Below, piece by piece: positions 8,541-18,900 of a stretch of DNA of 64,000 bases. Under the pieces are notes generated by a model. The model was not told the DNA's origin. It saw only the letters and a list, made by a program, of their open reading frames with translations, and made no database searches. The stretch lies in NCBI GenBank assembly GCA_030430495.1, contig JAUIKM010000007.1:62001-126000 (forward strand). Direction: 5' to 3'. Within the stretch, counting starts at the first letter, position 1. Each line of letters opens with the position of its first letter. This stretch comes from a bacterium. Lineage in GTDB: Bacteria > Bacteroidota > Ignavibacteria > Kapaibacteriales > UBA7675. The position numbers and the translations under genes were made by a program.

Positions 8541-9068
8541 ATGCTGAAAGTTTCTATTAAGGGGCTTAAGGACGGCCTTCACGGGTTTGAGGCGCGTGCT
8601 GATTCGACTTCCATCGACGGAATGTTCCCCGAATTTATCGGGGAAGTTGTTGTGCGGGGAAATGTTCGAAAAGTCGGCATGCGCTTTATAGTTGAAGGGC
8701 ATGCCAGTTGCGAAGCGCAACTGGAGTGCGACGTTTCCGGTGAACCTTTTCAGCAGAAGATTGAAACCGACATCAGCGTTCCCTATGTGGCGGATACAAA
8801 CATGTTCCACCTGCACAGGGACGACGTCGACCCCGAACCGCCTTATTATCTGCACGAAGACGCGTCGGAAATTGATCTGACCAACGAAGTGCGCGAAGAG
8901 TTGGCGGTTCACCTGCCGATGAAACGCGTGGCGCCGCAGTATCGGGATCAGGATCTTTCGGCTCTGTATCCCGACGTCAGCGAAGATGCGGATAGCGGGG
9001 ACGACGGAGAAGCGCCGATCGACAAGCGCTGGGAAGCGCTGAAAAACGTGAAATTTTCAGACAACTGA
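8541..9068 (+). CDS. DUF177 (YceD-like) protein
   Basis: A 175-residue acidic protein of the DUF177 family, recognised by its position directly before rpmF and by the central pattern LECDVSGEPFQQKIETDI followed by an acidic segment. DUF177 proteins are implicated in 23S rRNA accumulation or large-subunit assembly. The start is ATG 8541, just behind a consensus promoter; the frame is open upstream to 8499, but that part lies before the predicted transcript start. It is followed after 44 bases by rpmF, the usual arrangement across bacteria. Confidence 0.85.
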   Translation: MLKVSIKGLKDGLHGFEARADSTSIDGMFPEFIGEVVVRGNVRKVGMRFIVEGHASCEAQLECDVSGEPFQQKIETDISVPYVADTNMFHLHRDDVDPEPPYYLHEDASEIDLTNEVREELAVHLPMKRVAPQYRDQDLSALYPDVSEDADSGDDGEAPIDKRWEALKNVKFSDN

Positions 9069-9112
9069 CCTATATCAATTGCCGGTTTGCCGGCAGGGGA
9101 AGAATCGCCGTT

Positions 9113-9295
9113 ATGGCACATCCTAAACGCAAAATCTCCAAAACGCGCCGCGACAAGCGCCGCACGCACTACAAAGCTGTTGCACCGTCCTTCGGCACCT
9201 GTCCGCAGTGCAACGAGCCGAAGCTCAATCACGCCGCCTGCAAATCCTGCGGCTACTACAATGGTCGTCGTGTAATTGAACCGGTGGAAGCCTGA
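9113..9295 (+). CDS. rpmF: Ribosomal protein bL32
   Basis: A 60-residue basic protein starting MAHPKRKISKTRRDKRR, the standard bL32 N-terminus, followed by a zinc-ribbon with two Cys pairs (CPQC and CKSC). It is a component of the 50S subunit. Presence of all four Cys shows this is the zinc-binding (C+) form. Start ATG 9113. It heads the fatty-acid/phospholipid cluster, an order conserved from E. coli to Bacteroidetes, which links ribosome and membrane synthesis. Confidence 0.97.
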   Translation: MAHPKRKISKTRRDKRRTHYKAVAPSFGTCPQCNEPKLNHAACKSCGYYNGRRVIEPVEA

Positions 9296-9335
9296 GGGTA
9301 ACCGGAATCATAGTACAACCATTGTGGGGACGCCA

Positions 9336-10394
9336 TTGAGCAATTCAAGCGAATCCAGGGTTGTAAGGGTTGCGTTGGATGCAATGGGCGGTGACTTCGC
9401 TCCAGTAAACGAAGTCGCCGGCGCCGTGGCGGCCATGCGCGACCGCGATCCATCCAGCTTCGAGATCGTGTTTGTCGGTCGTGAAAACGACATCAAGGCC
9501 GAACTTGCCAAACACGACACCAAAGGTCTGAATTATTCTATCGTCAATGCTACCGACGTCGTCGGAATGCACGATGACCCGGCCTCCGTGTTCAGAAGCC
9601 GCAAGGAATCGTCCCTCTATAAAGGGATCGACCTGCAGGCCAAAGGCTATGTCGATGCATTTATGTCCGCCGGCAATACCGGCGCCGTCATGAGCGTTGC
9701 TACGCTGTCCCTCGGTCGTATCAAGGGCGTCAGCCGCCCCACCATAGGCAGTTTCATTCCGACCTCGAAAAACGGCCACACATTGGTCCTCGATGTCGGA
9801 GCCAATGTCGATTCCAAACCCAGATTCCTTTACGAATTTGCCGTCATGGGCAGTATCTATACGCGCCGGATCAGATCGATCTCGCTGCCGCGTGTCGGCC
9901 TGCTTAATATCGGTGAAGAGCGCAATAAAGGGTCTGAAACGGTGTTGAAGGCGCACGAACTGCTCGAAGAAAGCTCACTTGAGTTTATCGGCAACGTCGA
10001 GGGCGGCGACATTCTGAACGGACATGCCGACGTGGTTGTCTGCGATGGATTTACCGGCAACATCGTGCTGAAGTTCGCCGAGAGTTTTCTGACGCTGTTT
10101 AAAGCCAAGGTGCGCTCCTATGCCGAGCGCGGTCTGCTGAACAAATTGGCCGTGGCGGCGATCCGACCGATTCTGAAGCGTATTCTGACCGGTCTGGACT
10201 ACGAAGAGTACGGCGGCGTGCCGCTCCTTGGCGTGAACGGCGTCGTTATTATCGGTCATGGCCGCAATTCCGCACGCGCCATGCACAATGCACTTCTCCT
10301 GGCGGAGAGCGTCGTTAAGAACAAAATTAACGACCACATTCACAATGCGCTGAATCCGCCGAGCCTCTCCCAAGTTTCCTATGAAAAATCCTGA
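9336..10394 (+). CDS. plsX: Phosphate acyltransferase PlsX
   Basis: A 352-residue enzyme that converts acyl-ACP and phosphate to acyl-phosphate, the first step of phospholipid synthesis with PlsY. Typical opening VVRVALDAMGGDFAP; other family landmarks are SAGNTGAVMS, VLDVGANVDSKP and the GFTGNIVLK segment. No ATG precedes the conserved opening; TTG 9336 lies six bases after GTGGGGA and is the best start (GTG 9324 is an alternative). It overlaps fabH by 14 bases. Confidence 0.95.
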   Translation: MSNSSESRVVRVALDAMGGDFAPVNEVAGAVAAMRDRDPSSFEIVFVGRENDIKAELAKHDTKGLNYSIVNATDVVGMHDDPASVFRSRKESSLYKGIDLQAKGYVDAFMSAGNTGAVMSVATLSLGRIKGVSRPTIGSFIPTSKNGHTLVLDVGANVDSKPRFLYEFAVMGSIYTRRIRSISLPRVGLLNIGEERNKGSETVLKAHELLEESSLEFIGNVEGGDILNGHADVVVCDGFTGNIVLKFAESFLTLFKAKVRSYAERGLLNKLAVAAIRPILKRILTGLDYEEYGGVPLLGVNGVVIIGHGRNSARAMHNALLLAESVVKNKINDHIHNALNPPSLSQVSYEKS

Positions 10395-11397
10395 TCGAAG
10401 AGCCATAATCTCTTCGGTGGCGCACTATGTGCCGCCAGAAGTGTATACCAATGCCTTTTTTGAAGAACGCCTCGATACGTCGGACGAATGGATCCGCACG
10501 CGCACCGGCATCCGCGAACGTCGTTTTGCGTTTAATGCCGGTACGTCGACGCTGATGAAACCGGCCGCCGAGAAGGCGATGGAGCGCCGCGGCCTGGGCA
10601 AGGACGACATCGATATCGTCATTTGCGCCACTGTCACGCCCGACCACGTTTTTCCTTCGACGGCCTGTATTCTGCAGGACGCGCTGGGCCTGACGAACTG
10701 CTGGGGTTTTGACATTTCCGCTGCCTGCTCCGGCTTTTTGTTTGCCCTGCAGACTGCACGCAGTTTAGTTGAATCCGGCGCTGCCAATCGGATTCTTCTC
10801 TGCGGCGGTGATCGCATGAGCGCGATCATCGACATGAAAGACCGCACGACCAGCGTGCTGTTCGGTGACGGCGCCGGTGCGGTGATCGTGGAGGCGGATG
10901 AGAATCCCGGAACGGTGGGCATTGCAGACAGCGTGCTGCACATCGACGGAGCAGGTAAAAGGTTCCTGTTTCAACCGGCCGGCGGCAGCGTAAAACCACC
11001 CAGCACAGACACGGTTGAAAATCGCGAGCACTACGTCAAACAGGACGGAAAGACGGTGTTCAAAGCCGCCGTCGTCGGCATGGCCGAAGTGACGGTCGAC
11101 ATTATGGAGCGCAATAATCTTTCGGCCGACGATGTCGCCTGGCTGGTGCCGCACCAGGCCAACCTGCGCATTATCGACGCCACCCGCGAGCGCATGGGAC
11201 TGGATCCCAAAAAAGTCATGATCAACATCGACAGGCTGGGGAACACTACCGCCGGGACCATTCCTATCTGTCTGTCCGAATGGTATGAGCAGGGAAGACT
11301 GAACAAAGGCGACAAGCTGATTCTCTCCAGTTTCGGCGCCGGATACACCTGGGGCAGCGTGTACCTTCAATGGGAGTTACCCAAGTATGAATCCTGA
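10381..11397 (+). CDS. fabH: 3-oxoacyl-ACP synthase III (KAS III)
   Basis: A 338-residue thiolase-fold enzyme that starts fatty-acid synthesis by condensing acetyl-CoA (or branched acyl-CoA) with malonyl-ACP. The catalytic triad is visible: Cys116 in SAACSGF, His258 in VPHQAN and Asn288 in LGNTTAG. Length is normal for FabH (about 320-340). ATG 10381 overlaps the end of plsX and the gene overlaps fabD by 11 bases, so the three are translationally linked. Confidence 0.96.
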   Translation: MKNPDRRAIISSVAHYVPPEVYTNAFFEERLDTSDEWIRTRTGIRERRFAFNAGTSTLMKPAAEKAMERRGLGKDDIDIVICATVTPDHVFPSTACILQDALGLTNCWGFDISAACSGFLFALQTARSLVESGAANRILLCGGDRMSAIIDMKDRTTSVLFGDGAGAVIVEADENPGTVGIADSVLHIDGAGKRFLFQPAGGSVKPPSTDTVENREHYVKQDGKTVFKAAVVGMAEVTVDIMERNNLSADDVAWLVPHQANLRIIDATRERMGLDPKKVMINIDRLGNTTAGTIPICLSEWYEQGRLNKGDKLILSSFGAGYTWGSVYLQWELPKYES

Positions 11398-12313
11398 AGC
11401 ATTGCTGTTTGCGGGACAGGGCTCGCAGTACGTCGGGATGATGCGCGATCTGACGGCCGGGTTTCCCGCCGCGCAGGAACGATTGCAGCGCGCCGACGAC
11501 ATTCTCGGTTTTGCTCTGAGCGACATTTGTTTTGACGGTCCGGAAGAGCGGCTGAAAGAAACGCGCTATACGCAGCCCGCGCTGTTTGTGCACGAGGCAA
11601 TCCTGGTGGATCAATTGCGCGAACGCCTCAGCTTTTCCGCTGTGGCGGGACACTCGCTGGGCGAATACTCGGCGCTCTATGCCGCCGGCGTTCTCGACTT
11701 TGAAGCGGCGCTCAGACTCGTGCGGCTGCGCGGCGACCTGATGTTCCGCGCCGGCGAAGACGCGCCTGGTACAATGCTCGCCGTCCTTGGCCTGCCCGAC
11801 GAAAAAGTGATCGGCCTGTGCGAGGAACTGCAGGACGGAGAACACGTCATTGTAGCAGCCAACTTCAACGCACCGGGACAGGTTGTCGTGTCGGGCTCGG
11901 CCGACTACCTGCGTGACAAACAAGAGAAATTCAAGGAAGCCGGCGCACGCCGGGTGATGGAAGTAAAAGTCAGTGGAGCGTTTCATTCGCCCCTGATGGA
12001 AAGCGCGCGCAAGACGCTGGCGTCGGCCATTGACAATACGGCCTTCAACGATGCTGCGGTGGACGTGTACTGCAACTCGCGCGCGGCAGCTCTGCGCTCG
12101 GCGTCGGACCTGCGTGAAGCGTTGGTGGAACAGCTCGTTTCGCCGGTCCTGTGGACGCAGAGTCTGAATGCCATGCATGCGGCGGGTATCCGTTCCTTTG
12201 TGGAAATCGGACCAGGGAAAATCCTGCAAGGCATGCTCAAACGCACGCTGACGGACGTGGAAATCAGCGGCGTCGATACCGCCGAACAGCTTAACAGTTT
12301 CAGGCAGGCCTGA
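11387..12313 (+). CDS. fabD: Malonyl-CoA:ACP transacylase
   Basis: A 308-residue acyltransferase that moves malonyl from CoA to ACP. The opening FAGQGSQYVGM, nucleophile Ser90 in GHSLGEYSAL and catalytic His200 in SGAFHSPLM are all present. Length matches the family. Start ATG 11387 lies inside the fabH end. Confidence 0.96.
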   Translation: MNPEALLFAGQGSQYVGMMRDLTAGFPAAQERLQRADDILGFALSDICFDGPEERLKETRYTQPALFVHEAILVDQLRERLSFSAVAGHSLGEYSALYAAGVLDFEAALRLVRLRGDLMFRAGEDAPGTMLAVLGLPDEKVIGLCEELQDGEHVIVAANFNAPGQVVVSGSADYLRDKQEKFKEAGARRVMEVKVSGAFHSPLMESARKTLASAIDNTAFNDAAVDVYCNSRAAALRSASDLREALVEQLVSPVLWTQSLNAMHAAGIRSFVEIGPGKILQGMLKRTLTDVEISGVDTAEQLNSFRQA

Positions 12314-12346
12314 GCCTGACCGCATCAAACTCCGGGACCAGTCAAA

Positions 12347-13096
12347 ATGTCGGATCAGAAAGAAACCCAGGTTGCCCTCGTAACCGGCGGATCCCGCGGC
12401 ATCGGCGAAGCGATTGTGCGTCGCCTGGCGGCCGACGGTTTTCACGTGGTGTTTACCTACAATTCCAGTTCCGCCGCGGCGGAAAAGATTTGCGCCGATC
12501 TGCACGAAGCGGGGCGGAAAGCCGAAGCCGTTAAAGCAGACATAGCCGATGCCGGGCAGGTGCAAAACCTGATCGATGAAACCATCAAGCGCGGCGGCCG
12601 TCTGGACGTGCTCGTCAATAACGCGGGAATTACGCGGGACACGCTGCTGATGCGCATGTCCGAAGACGACTGGAACGCCGTGCTGGACACGAACCTGAAA
12701 GGCGCATTCCTGACGAGCAAAGCCGTCTGTCGCCAGATGATGCGTCAGCGCAGCGGCCGCATTATTAACATCGGATCGATTGTCGGCCTGGGCGGCAACG
12801 CCGGTCAGGTTAACTATTCGGCTTCCAAAGCCGGGCTCGTTGGACTGACAAAATCCCTGGCAAAGGAACTGGCATCTCGTAATATTTTAGTAAATTGTGT
12901 GGCTCCGGGCTACGTGAAAACTGACATGACGGGCAAACTGACCGACGACCAGGTCAACGCTTTCCTCGACTCCATTCCGTTGCGACGTGGCGCCGAGGGT
13001 GCAGAGATCGCTGGAGCCGTCAGTTTTCTCGCTTCCGGTGACTCCGCCTATATCACGGGACAGGTTCTGAACGTCGACGGCGGTCTGGCGATGTAA
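12347..13096 (+). CDS. fabG: 3-oxoacyl-ACP reductase
   Basis: A 249-residue classical short-chain dehydrogenase reducing beta-ketoacyl-ACP with NADPH. Seen: cofactor loop TGGSRGIG (residues 13-20), NNAG (91-94), catalytic Ser144, Tyr157 and Lys161 (YSASK), and the C-terminal VDGGLAM. Its position between fabD and acpP is the standard fab order and supports FabG over other SDRs. Confidence 0.95.
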   Translation: MSDQKETQVALVTGGSRGIGEAIVRRLAADGFHVVFTYNSSSAAAEKICADLHEAGRKAEAVKADIADAGQVQNLIDETIKRGGRLDVLVNNAGITRDTLLMRMSEDDWNAVLDTNLKGAFLTSKAVCRQMMRQRSGRIINIGSIVGLGGNAGQVNYSASKAGLVGLTKSLAKELASRNILVNCVAPGYVKTDMTGKLTDDQVNAFLDSIPLRRGAEGAEIAGAVSFLASGDSAYITGQVLNVDGGLAM

Positions 13097-13188
13097 ACTC
13101 ACGGCGCGGGGCGGTTTCCGCCGATTGCGCTGTGTAAAATGTGAATCTTCCGTTTACACTTTCATAACTGATTTGCAGGAATACGACT

Positions 13189-13428
13189 ATGTCGAGTGTT
13201 GCAGAAAAAGTCCAAACGATTATTGTTAACAAGTTGGGCGTAGAATCTTCGCAAATTTCTGACGATGCGTCATTCACGAACGATCTTGGCGCCGATTCTC
13301 TCGATACGGTCGAGCTGATCATGGAATTCGAGCGCGAGTTCAACATTTCGATTGACGACAGTGACGCGGAGAAAATCCAGACGGTCGGCGACGCGATCAA
13401 ATACCTTGAGAGCAACATTTCCTCCTGA
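13189..13428 (+). CDS. acpP: Acyl carrier protein
   Basis: A 79-residue acidic helical protein with the phosphopantetheine attachment Ser37 in [10 protein letters not shown]. It carries growing acyl chains on the 4'-phosphopantetheine arm. Start ATG 13189 behind AGGA. The 92-base gap from fabG holds CATAACTGATTTGC, a possible imperfect -7 region, so extra transcription of acpP is plausible, as is common for this abundant protein. Confidence 0.97.
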   Translation: MSSVAEKVQTIIVNKLGVESSQISDDASFTNDLGADSLDTVELIMEFEREFNISIDDSDAEKIQTVGDAIKYLESNISS

Positions 13429-13553
13429 TACAGGAGGGCAATAGAGATGACAGGCTGCGTCGCGATGTCTCCCGTCGCCGCGTGGCCTTCTTGAATTATC
13501 CAGTGCACGGCGGCGACTGAGCTGCTCCAACCAAACCAATCGCAGTCTGTTCA

Positions 13554-14813
13554 ATGGCTCGTCATGATTTCCCACGTATAGTTGTAACCGGTTTGGGTGC
13601 AGTAACACCCATCGGCAATACTGTTGAAGAGTATTGGGCCGGGATGATGGAAGGCCGGAGCGGCGCAGGGCCGATCACGCGCTTTGACGCCTCTGAGTTT
13701 AAAACGAAATTCGCATGTGAAGTCAAGGGCTTCGATCCGCTGCAGTTCATCAACCGCAAGGAAGTGCAGCGCATGGACCTGTTTACGCAGTTCGCCATGG
13801 CGGCCGCGGACATGGCCGTGCAGGATTCGGGCCTCAACCTCGACAAAGTCAACCTGGAGCGCGCCGGCGTCATCGTCGGCTCCGGGATCGGCGGCATGTG
13901 GACCTACCATCATCAGCAGCAGCAATTGTATCTGCGGGACGGCAAACCCGACCGCATTTCGCCCTTTTTTGTGCCGATGCTAATCTCGGACATTTCTCCC
14001 GGTCACATCGCTATTCGCTATGGGTTTAAAGGACCCAATTACGGAACGGTCTCAGCCTGCGCCACCTCCAACCACAGCATTGCCGATGCGCTGATGTTGC
14101 TGCAACGCGGCGACGCCGACGTCATGCTGGCCGGTGGTAGCGAGGCGGTCATCTGTCCGATGGGCATCGGCGGTTTTAACGCGATGAAAGCGCTCTCGAC
14201 GCGCAATGACGATCCGTTGACGGCCAGCCGTCCCTTTGACGCTGAACGCGATGGTTTTGTCATGGGCGAGGGCGGTGGCATTCTCGTCATGGAAACACTT
14301 GAGCACGCCATGGATCGCGGCGCTCGCATCTACGGTGAAATTGCCGGTATCGGTCTGACCGACGACGCTTTTCACATTACCCAGCCTGCCGAAGGCGGCG
14401 AAGGCGCGGTGCGCGCAATGCGCATCTGCATTGAAGACGCGGGTTTGACAATTGACGATATCGACTATATTAACGCCCACGGAACATCGACGCCGTTCAA
14501 CGACCGAAACGAAACCAAAGCAATTGAGACCGTTTTCGGCGAGCGTGCAAGCAAACTGGCTGTCAGCAGCACAAAGTCCATGACCGGACACCTGCTCGGA
14601 GCCGCCGGCGCCATTGAGGCGATCGCAGGCATGCTGGCGATTCATCGCTCGGCCCTGCCGCCGACGATCAACTACCGGACGCCGGATCCCGACTGCAACC
14701 TGTTCTACGTTCCAAACAAACCCGTCGAGCGCCCAGTGCGCGCCGTTGTGAGCAACACATTCGGCTTCGGCGGACACAACGCATCGATTTGCATGAAAGC
14801 CTTTGAAGAGTAA
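13554..14813 (+). CDS. fabF: 3-oxoacyl-ACP synthase II (KAS II)
   Basis: A 419-residue condensing enzyme that elongates acyl-ACP with malonyl-ACP. The Cys-His-His triad is visible: Cys169 in VSACATSNHS, His309 in NAHGTSTP and His346 in TGHLLGAAG; the Gly-rich FGFGGHN near the end is typical. Start ATG 13554, as two His-containing residues later the conserved PRIVVTGLGAVTPIG begins. Confidence 0.96.
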   Translation: MARHDFPRIVVTGLGAVTPIGNTVEEYWAGMMEGRSGAGPITRFDASEFKTKFACEVKGFDPLQFINRKEVQRMDLFTQFAMAAADMAVQDSGLNLDKVNLERAGVIVGSGIGGMWTYHHQQQQLYLRDGKPDRISPFFVPMLISDISPGHIAIRYGFKGPNYGTVSACATSNHSIADALMLLQRGDADVMLAGGSEAVICPMGIGGFNAMKALSTRNDDPLTASRPFDAERDGFVMGEGGGILVMETLEHAMDRGARIYGEIAGIGLTDDAFHITQPAEGGEGAVRAMRICIEDAGLTIDDIDYINAHGTSTPFNDRNETKAIETVFGERASKLAVSSTKSMTGHLLGAAGAIEAIAGMLAIHRSALPPTINYRTPDPDCNLFYVPNKPVERPVRAVVSNTFGFGGHNASICMKAFEE

Positions 14814-14843
14814 CGGAACCCTCACGATGGGAACGGCAGCCGA

Positions 14844-15662
14844 ATGCCGGGCTTGATACACCAAATACAGCAGAAAATTCTTCGCCTCGCGTCATTGTCG
14901 GACTCTCAGTCTCGGCCATACGACGCCGAGCAATTTCCAGCACTGAATTTTCTTGATCCCGAGAGCAAGAGCCGCCTGGAGCACAATCTGGGCGTGCGCA
15001 TTCACAATATCCCGATATTTGAGCAGGCTCTGGTTCACCGCTCCTACCTGCAACTGGCCGAAGACGAAAACATCAAGTCCAACGAACGCCTCGAGTTTTT
15101 CGGCGACGCAATCCTCAGCTCGATTGTAGCCGAAAAACTGTTCTACCTGCACAAAGACGTCTCCGAAGGCGAGCTGACCAAGATGCGGTCCTGGCTCGTC
15201 AACCGCAAGTCGCTCGCCTATTGCGCGCGCCAGCTTGACCTGACCAGTTTTCTGATGGTCAGCCTCAGCGCGCGTCAGTCCCTTGAACAGGGCAATGAGT
15301 CGATTCCCGCCGATGCGCTCGAAGCCATTATTGCCGCCATCTACCTCGATTCCGGCGCTGATACGGCGCGGTCCTTCGTCGTGTCCAACATCCTGACGCG
15401 CATTATGAAAGAGACCGAATTGATGCGCGACACCAACTACAAAAGCATCGTGCTCGAACACTCGCAGGCGGCCGGCAAAGGCGTTCCGCGTTATTCCGTC
15501 GTGGATGAATCCGGCCCCGACCACGATCGCCAGTTTACCGTTGAGTTGACGATCAATTCGGAGACCGTCGGCCGCGGCACCGGCCGCAACAAAAAGGAGG
15601 CGGAGCAGGACGCCGCCAGCAATGCCATGCGCGCACTTAAAATCAAGGTCAAACGCGACTGA
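14844..15662 (+). CDS. rnc: Ribonuclease III
   Basis: A 272-residue double-strand-specific endoribonuclease that processes rRNA precursors and structured RNAs. The RNase III signature NERLEFFGDAILSS (about residues 73-86) with catalytic acidic residues is followed by a C-terminal double-stranded RNA-binding domain (about 195-268, ending KKEAEQDAASNAMRAL). The N-terminal extension of about 45 residues is a little longer than in E. coli. It closes the fab cluster. As the window also encodes long RNA helices (six Y RNAs), it is a plausible processing enzyme for them, but that is inference. Confidence 0.95.
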   Translation: MPGLIHQIQQKILRLASLSDSQSRPYDAEQFPALNFLDPESKSRLEHNLGVRIHNIPIFEQALVHRSYLQLAEDENIKSNERLEFFGDAILSSIVAEKLFYLHKDVSEGELTKMRSWLVNRKSLAYCARQLDLTSFLMVSLSARQSLEQGNESIPADALEAIIAAIYLDSGADTARSFVVSNILTRIMKETELMRDTNYKSIVLEHSQAAGKGVPRYSVVDESGPDHDRQFTVELTINSETVGRGTGRNKKEAEQDAASNAMRALKIKVKRD

Positions 15663-15927
15663 CATGCAATTCCGCGCGACCGCGGGTTGCGCGTGCAACA
15701 ATTCCTTTGCGCTGCGTCTCTTTCTTCATGTCAAAATATTTCCCGGTCGACTGCGACTGAATCGACGTGTATCAAGGTACATCGGCGCGCTTGCGATTTG
15801 GCGGCATTTTTTAACCAATTGACGCTTGCGCGTGTCTCCTTCGCATTCCCGTGCAACAGCAACGCGAACGGAGTGTTTATCGCTCTTGTATCAAGGGCCC
15901 GAATACAGATTACAGAGGAGAAGGACG

Positions 15928-18900
15928 ATGACAAAAGGCAGGCTGTCTGGTATCGGGTTGGCGGTTGTGATGTTATTCCTGGGCGTCGTTGCGGCGCAGG
16001 CGCAGTTTGGCAAAAACAAAGTACAGTATCAGGATTTTGATTGGCATTTCATTCAGTCCGAACATTTTGACGTCTACTACCACCAGGGTGGCAAGTACCT
16101 GGCCGACTTTACCGCCGTAGTTGCCGAACGCATGCTTTTTGAGCTACAGCGCGATGTTAACTACAGCATCACCCAGCGCATTCCCATCGTTGTGTACAAT
16201 TCGCACAATCAATTTCAACAGACCAATACAACGCGACAATTCCTGTTCGAGGGCATCGCCGGTTTTACCGAGCCGCTCAAGAACCGCATCGTGCTGCCCT
16301 TTGAGGGCAAGTGGGAGTTTTTCCGACTCCTCATCCGGCACGAGCTCGTTCATGCGTTTATTAACGACATGTTTTACGGCGGCTCCGTCCAGTCGCAAAT
16401 AACAAATAATATTCGCGTGGAATACCCGCTCTGGATGAGCGAGGGTTTTGCCGAGTACAGCGCCGTGCGCGGTCTGGACACCAAAACGGACATGTTTCTT
16501 CGCGACCTCAGCATCAGTGAAAATCTGCCCGAGTTGATGGAGCTGGGCGGCTATACGGCCTATCGCGGTGGTCAGGCTTTCTACTGGTACGTCGAAGACA
16601 AATACGGCCGCGCCAAAATAGGCGAGCTGACCAATCGCATCCGCAGCATCGGCCGCGTGAATGGCGCGTTTGAGAGCACATTCGGCATGGACGTCGAGGA
16701 ATTCTCCGAACAGTGGCGGCGCGATATGAAGAAAATTTACTGGCCCGACATCGTCAAGTACGACGACGTTGAGGACTTTTCAACGCGCATCACCGACCAC
16801 GAGAAAAACCGAACCTACTTAAACACTGCGCCGGCCATTTCGCCCAATGGTGAACGCATGGCTTTTATTTCCCTGCGCGACGGATTCTACAGCCTCTACC
16901 TGATGGATCTGGACACGCGCACACGTCGAGTTAAACAGCTCGTGGAAGGATCGCGCGGACGCGACTTCGAGGATCTGAATATTCTTTCTCCCGGTATCTC
17001 CTGGGACCCCGAAGGTCGCCGCGTGGCCATCAGCGCCAAAGCCGGCGGCAACGACGCCCTTTTTATCATCGATGCCGAAACGGGCGATGTTGAAAAATTC
17101 GACCTTGGTTTTCGCATGATGACGAGCGCCAAATGGTCGCCCGACGGAAAGTCCATCGCACTTGTGGCCTCGATTGAGGAAACACCGGACATTTTTGTCT
17201 TTGACCTTGCTTCCGGCGAGGTCCAGAACCTGACGGAGGACATCTTTACCGACCTCGCGCCGGCATGGGGACCGAACAGCGACGTGATCTACTTCGTCTC
17301 CAATCGCGCCGACAATCTGGCTCCCGGCATTGCTGCGGATAAACTCAAGATGTGGGAATACGATCGCGATCAAAAAGACATCTACTCAATCGATGTTAAC
17401 ACGCGGCAGATGAAACGCCTTACTTTTGACCCCACGTACTACGAAACGTCGATTGCGGCTTCGCCCGACGGCTCCTCAATCATGTACGTTTCGGATAAAA
17501 GCGGCATCGGCAATATCTACGTGATGGACCTGGCTTCGGGCCAGTCCTATCCCAAAACCAACTCGCTCAGCGGAATTGAACATCTCTCGCTGTCGAGCGA
17601 CGGCGGTAAACTGTTGTTTACATCGCAGAACGGCGGCAGCTTTGACATTTTCATGCTGCGTTTTCCCTTTGACCTGCCCGACAAGGAACCGGTATTAACA
17701 GAATTCCGCAAGCGCACCTTGCGGGAAGCCGGACTTCTGGCCGAGGCGGATGACAGCGCCGATGAGAAGCCGTCCGAACCGGATAAACCGGAGGTATCGC
17801 CGACGGATTCACTTGTTGGATACGGCGACTTTAACGTCGATTTCTCGCGCCAGAAAGCGGTGCAGGCCAATCCCGACGCCATTGCCGACCTGGGCGATGA
17901 CGACGCGGCCAAGCCGGTGATTCAGGTTGATGATGAATTTGAATCGCAGCAGTACAAGATTGCGTTTTCGCCCGATTTGATTTTTGCCAATGCGGGTTAC
18001 GACACCTTTTTTGGCGTGCAGGGCGCGACGCAAATGCTGTTCAGCGACATGCTCGGCAACCATCAGATTTTCTTCTCGGCGAATCTTCTGTTAAACCTGA
18101 ACAACAGCGACTTTTTCCTGTTGTATTCTTATCTGCCCGAACAGATCGACTACAATTTCAGCGGTTTTCACACAGCCCGCTTTGTTTCACAGGACGATCC
18201 GTTTGAGTTGGACGGCACGGCGGTGTATCGATTCCGCTACTTTGGCGCCGGCGCCGGTGCAAGCCTTCCGTTTAACACATTCGACCGCCTTGAAGTTGGT
18301 CTTACCTGGTTAAACACTTCAACGGAGAATGTCGACTATCCGGCCGAACCGACAATCTCGCGCATGCACTTTGTGCCGGAGATCAAGTTCGTGCACGACG
18401 ACATCATGTACGGCTACAGCGGTCCTTCGCGCGGCACGCGCTATTTTCTGGAAGCGCAGGGCTCGCCCAAATTTTCCGACAGCCAACTCGGATTTGTCAC
18501 CTTTCAGGCGGATTTCCGGCACTACGTCGACGTTGGCTCGGGCTTTACACTGGCACTTCGCGGCGCCGGCGGCGCGAGTTTTGGTGAGGATCCGCAGGCA
18601 TTTTTTGTCGGCGGTACGGAAAACTGGATTAACCGGACGTTCAGCAACGACCGTCTTCCGTACACTACGGCCGAGGATCTGTATTTCCTCTCGCCTGGTT
18701 ATCCGCTGCGCGGCTGGGATATTAACGAGCGCAACGGCACGCGCATGTTTGTCACGAATGCCGAGTTCCGTTTTCCAATTTTGTTAAACGTCTTTTTCGA
18801 CATGGGCGGCGCCTGGACGGACGAGTTTGTCGCTTCGCGCATCAACGCAAACGGCAATCGCGAAGCGCGCGATCTGCTTATGAGCACCGGTCTGGGTTTG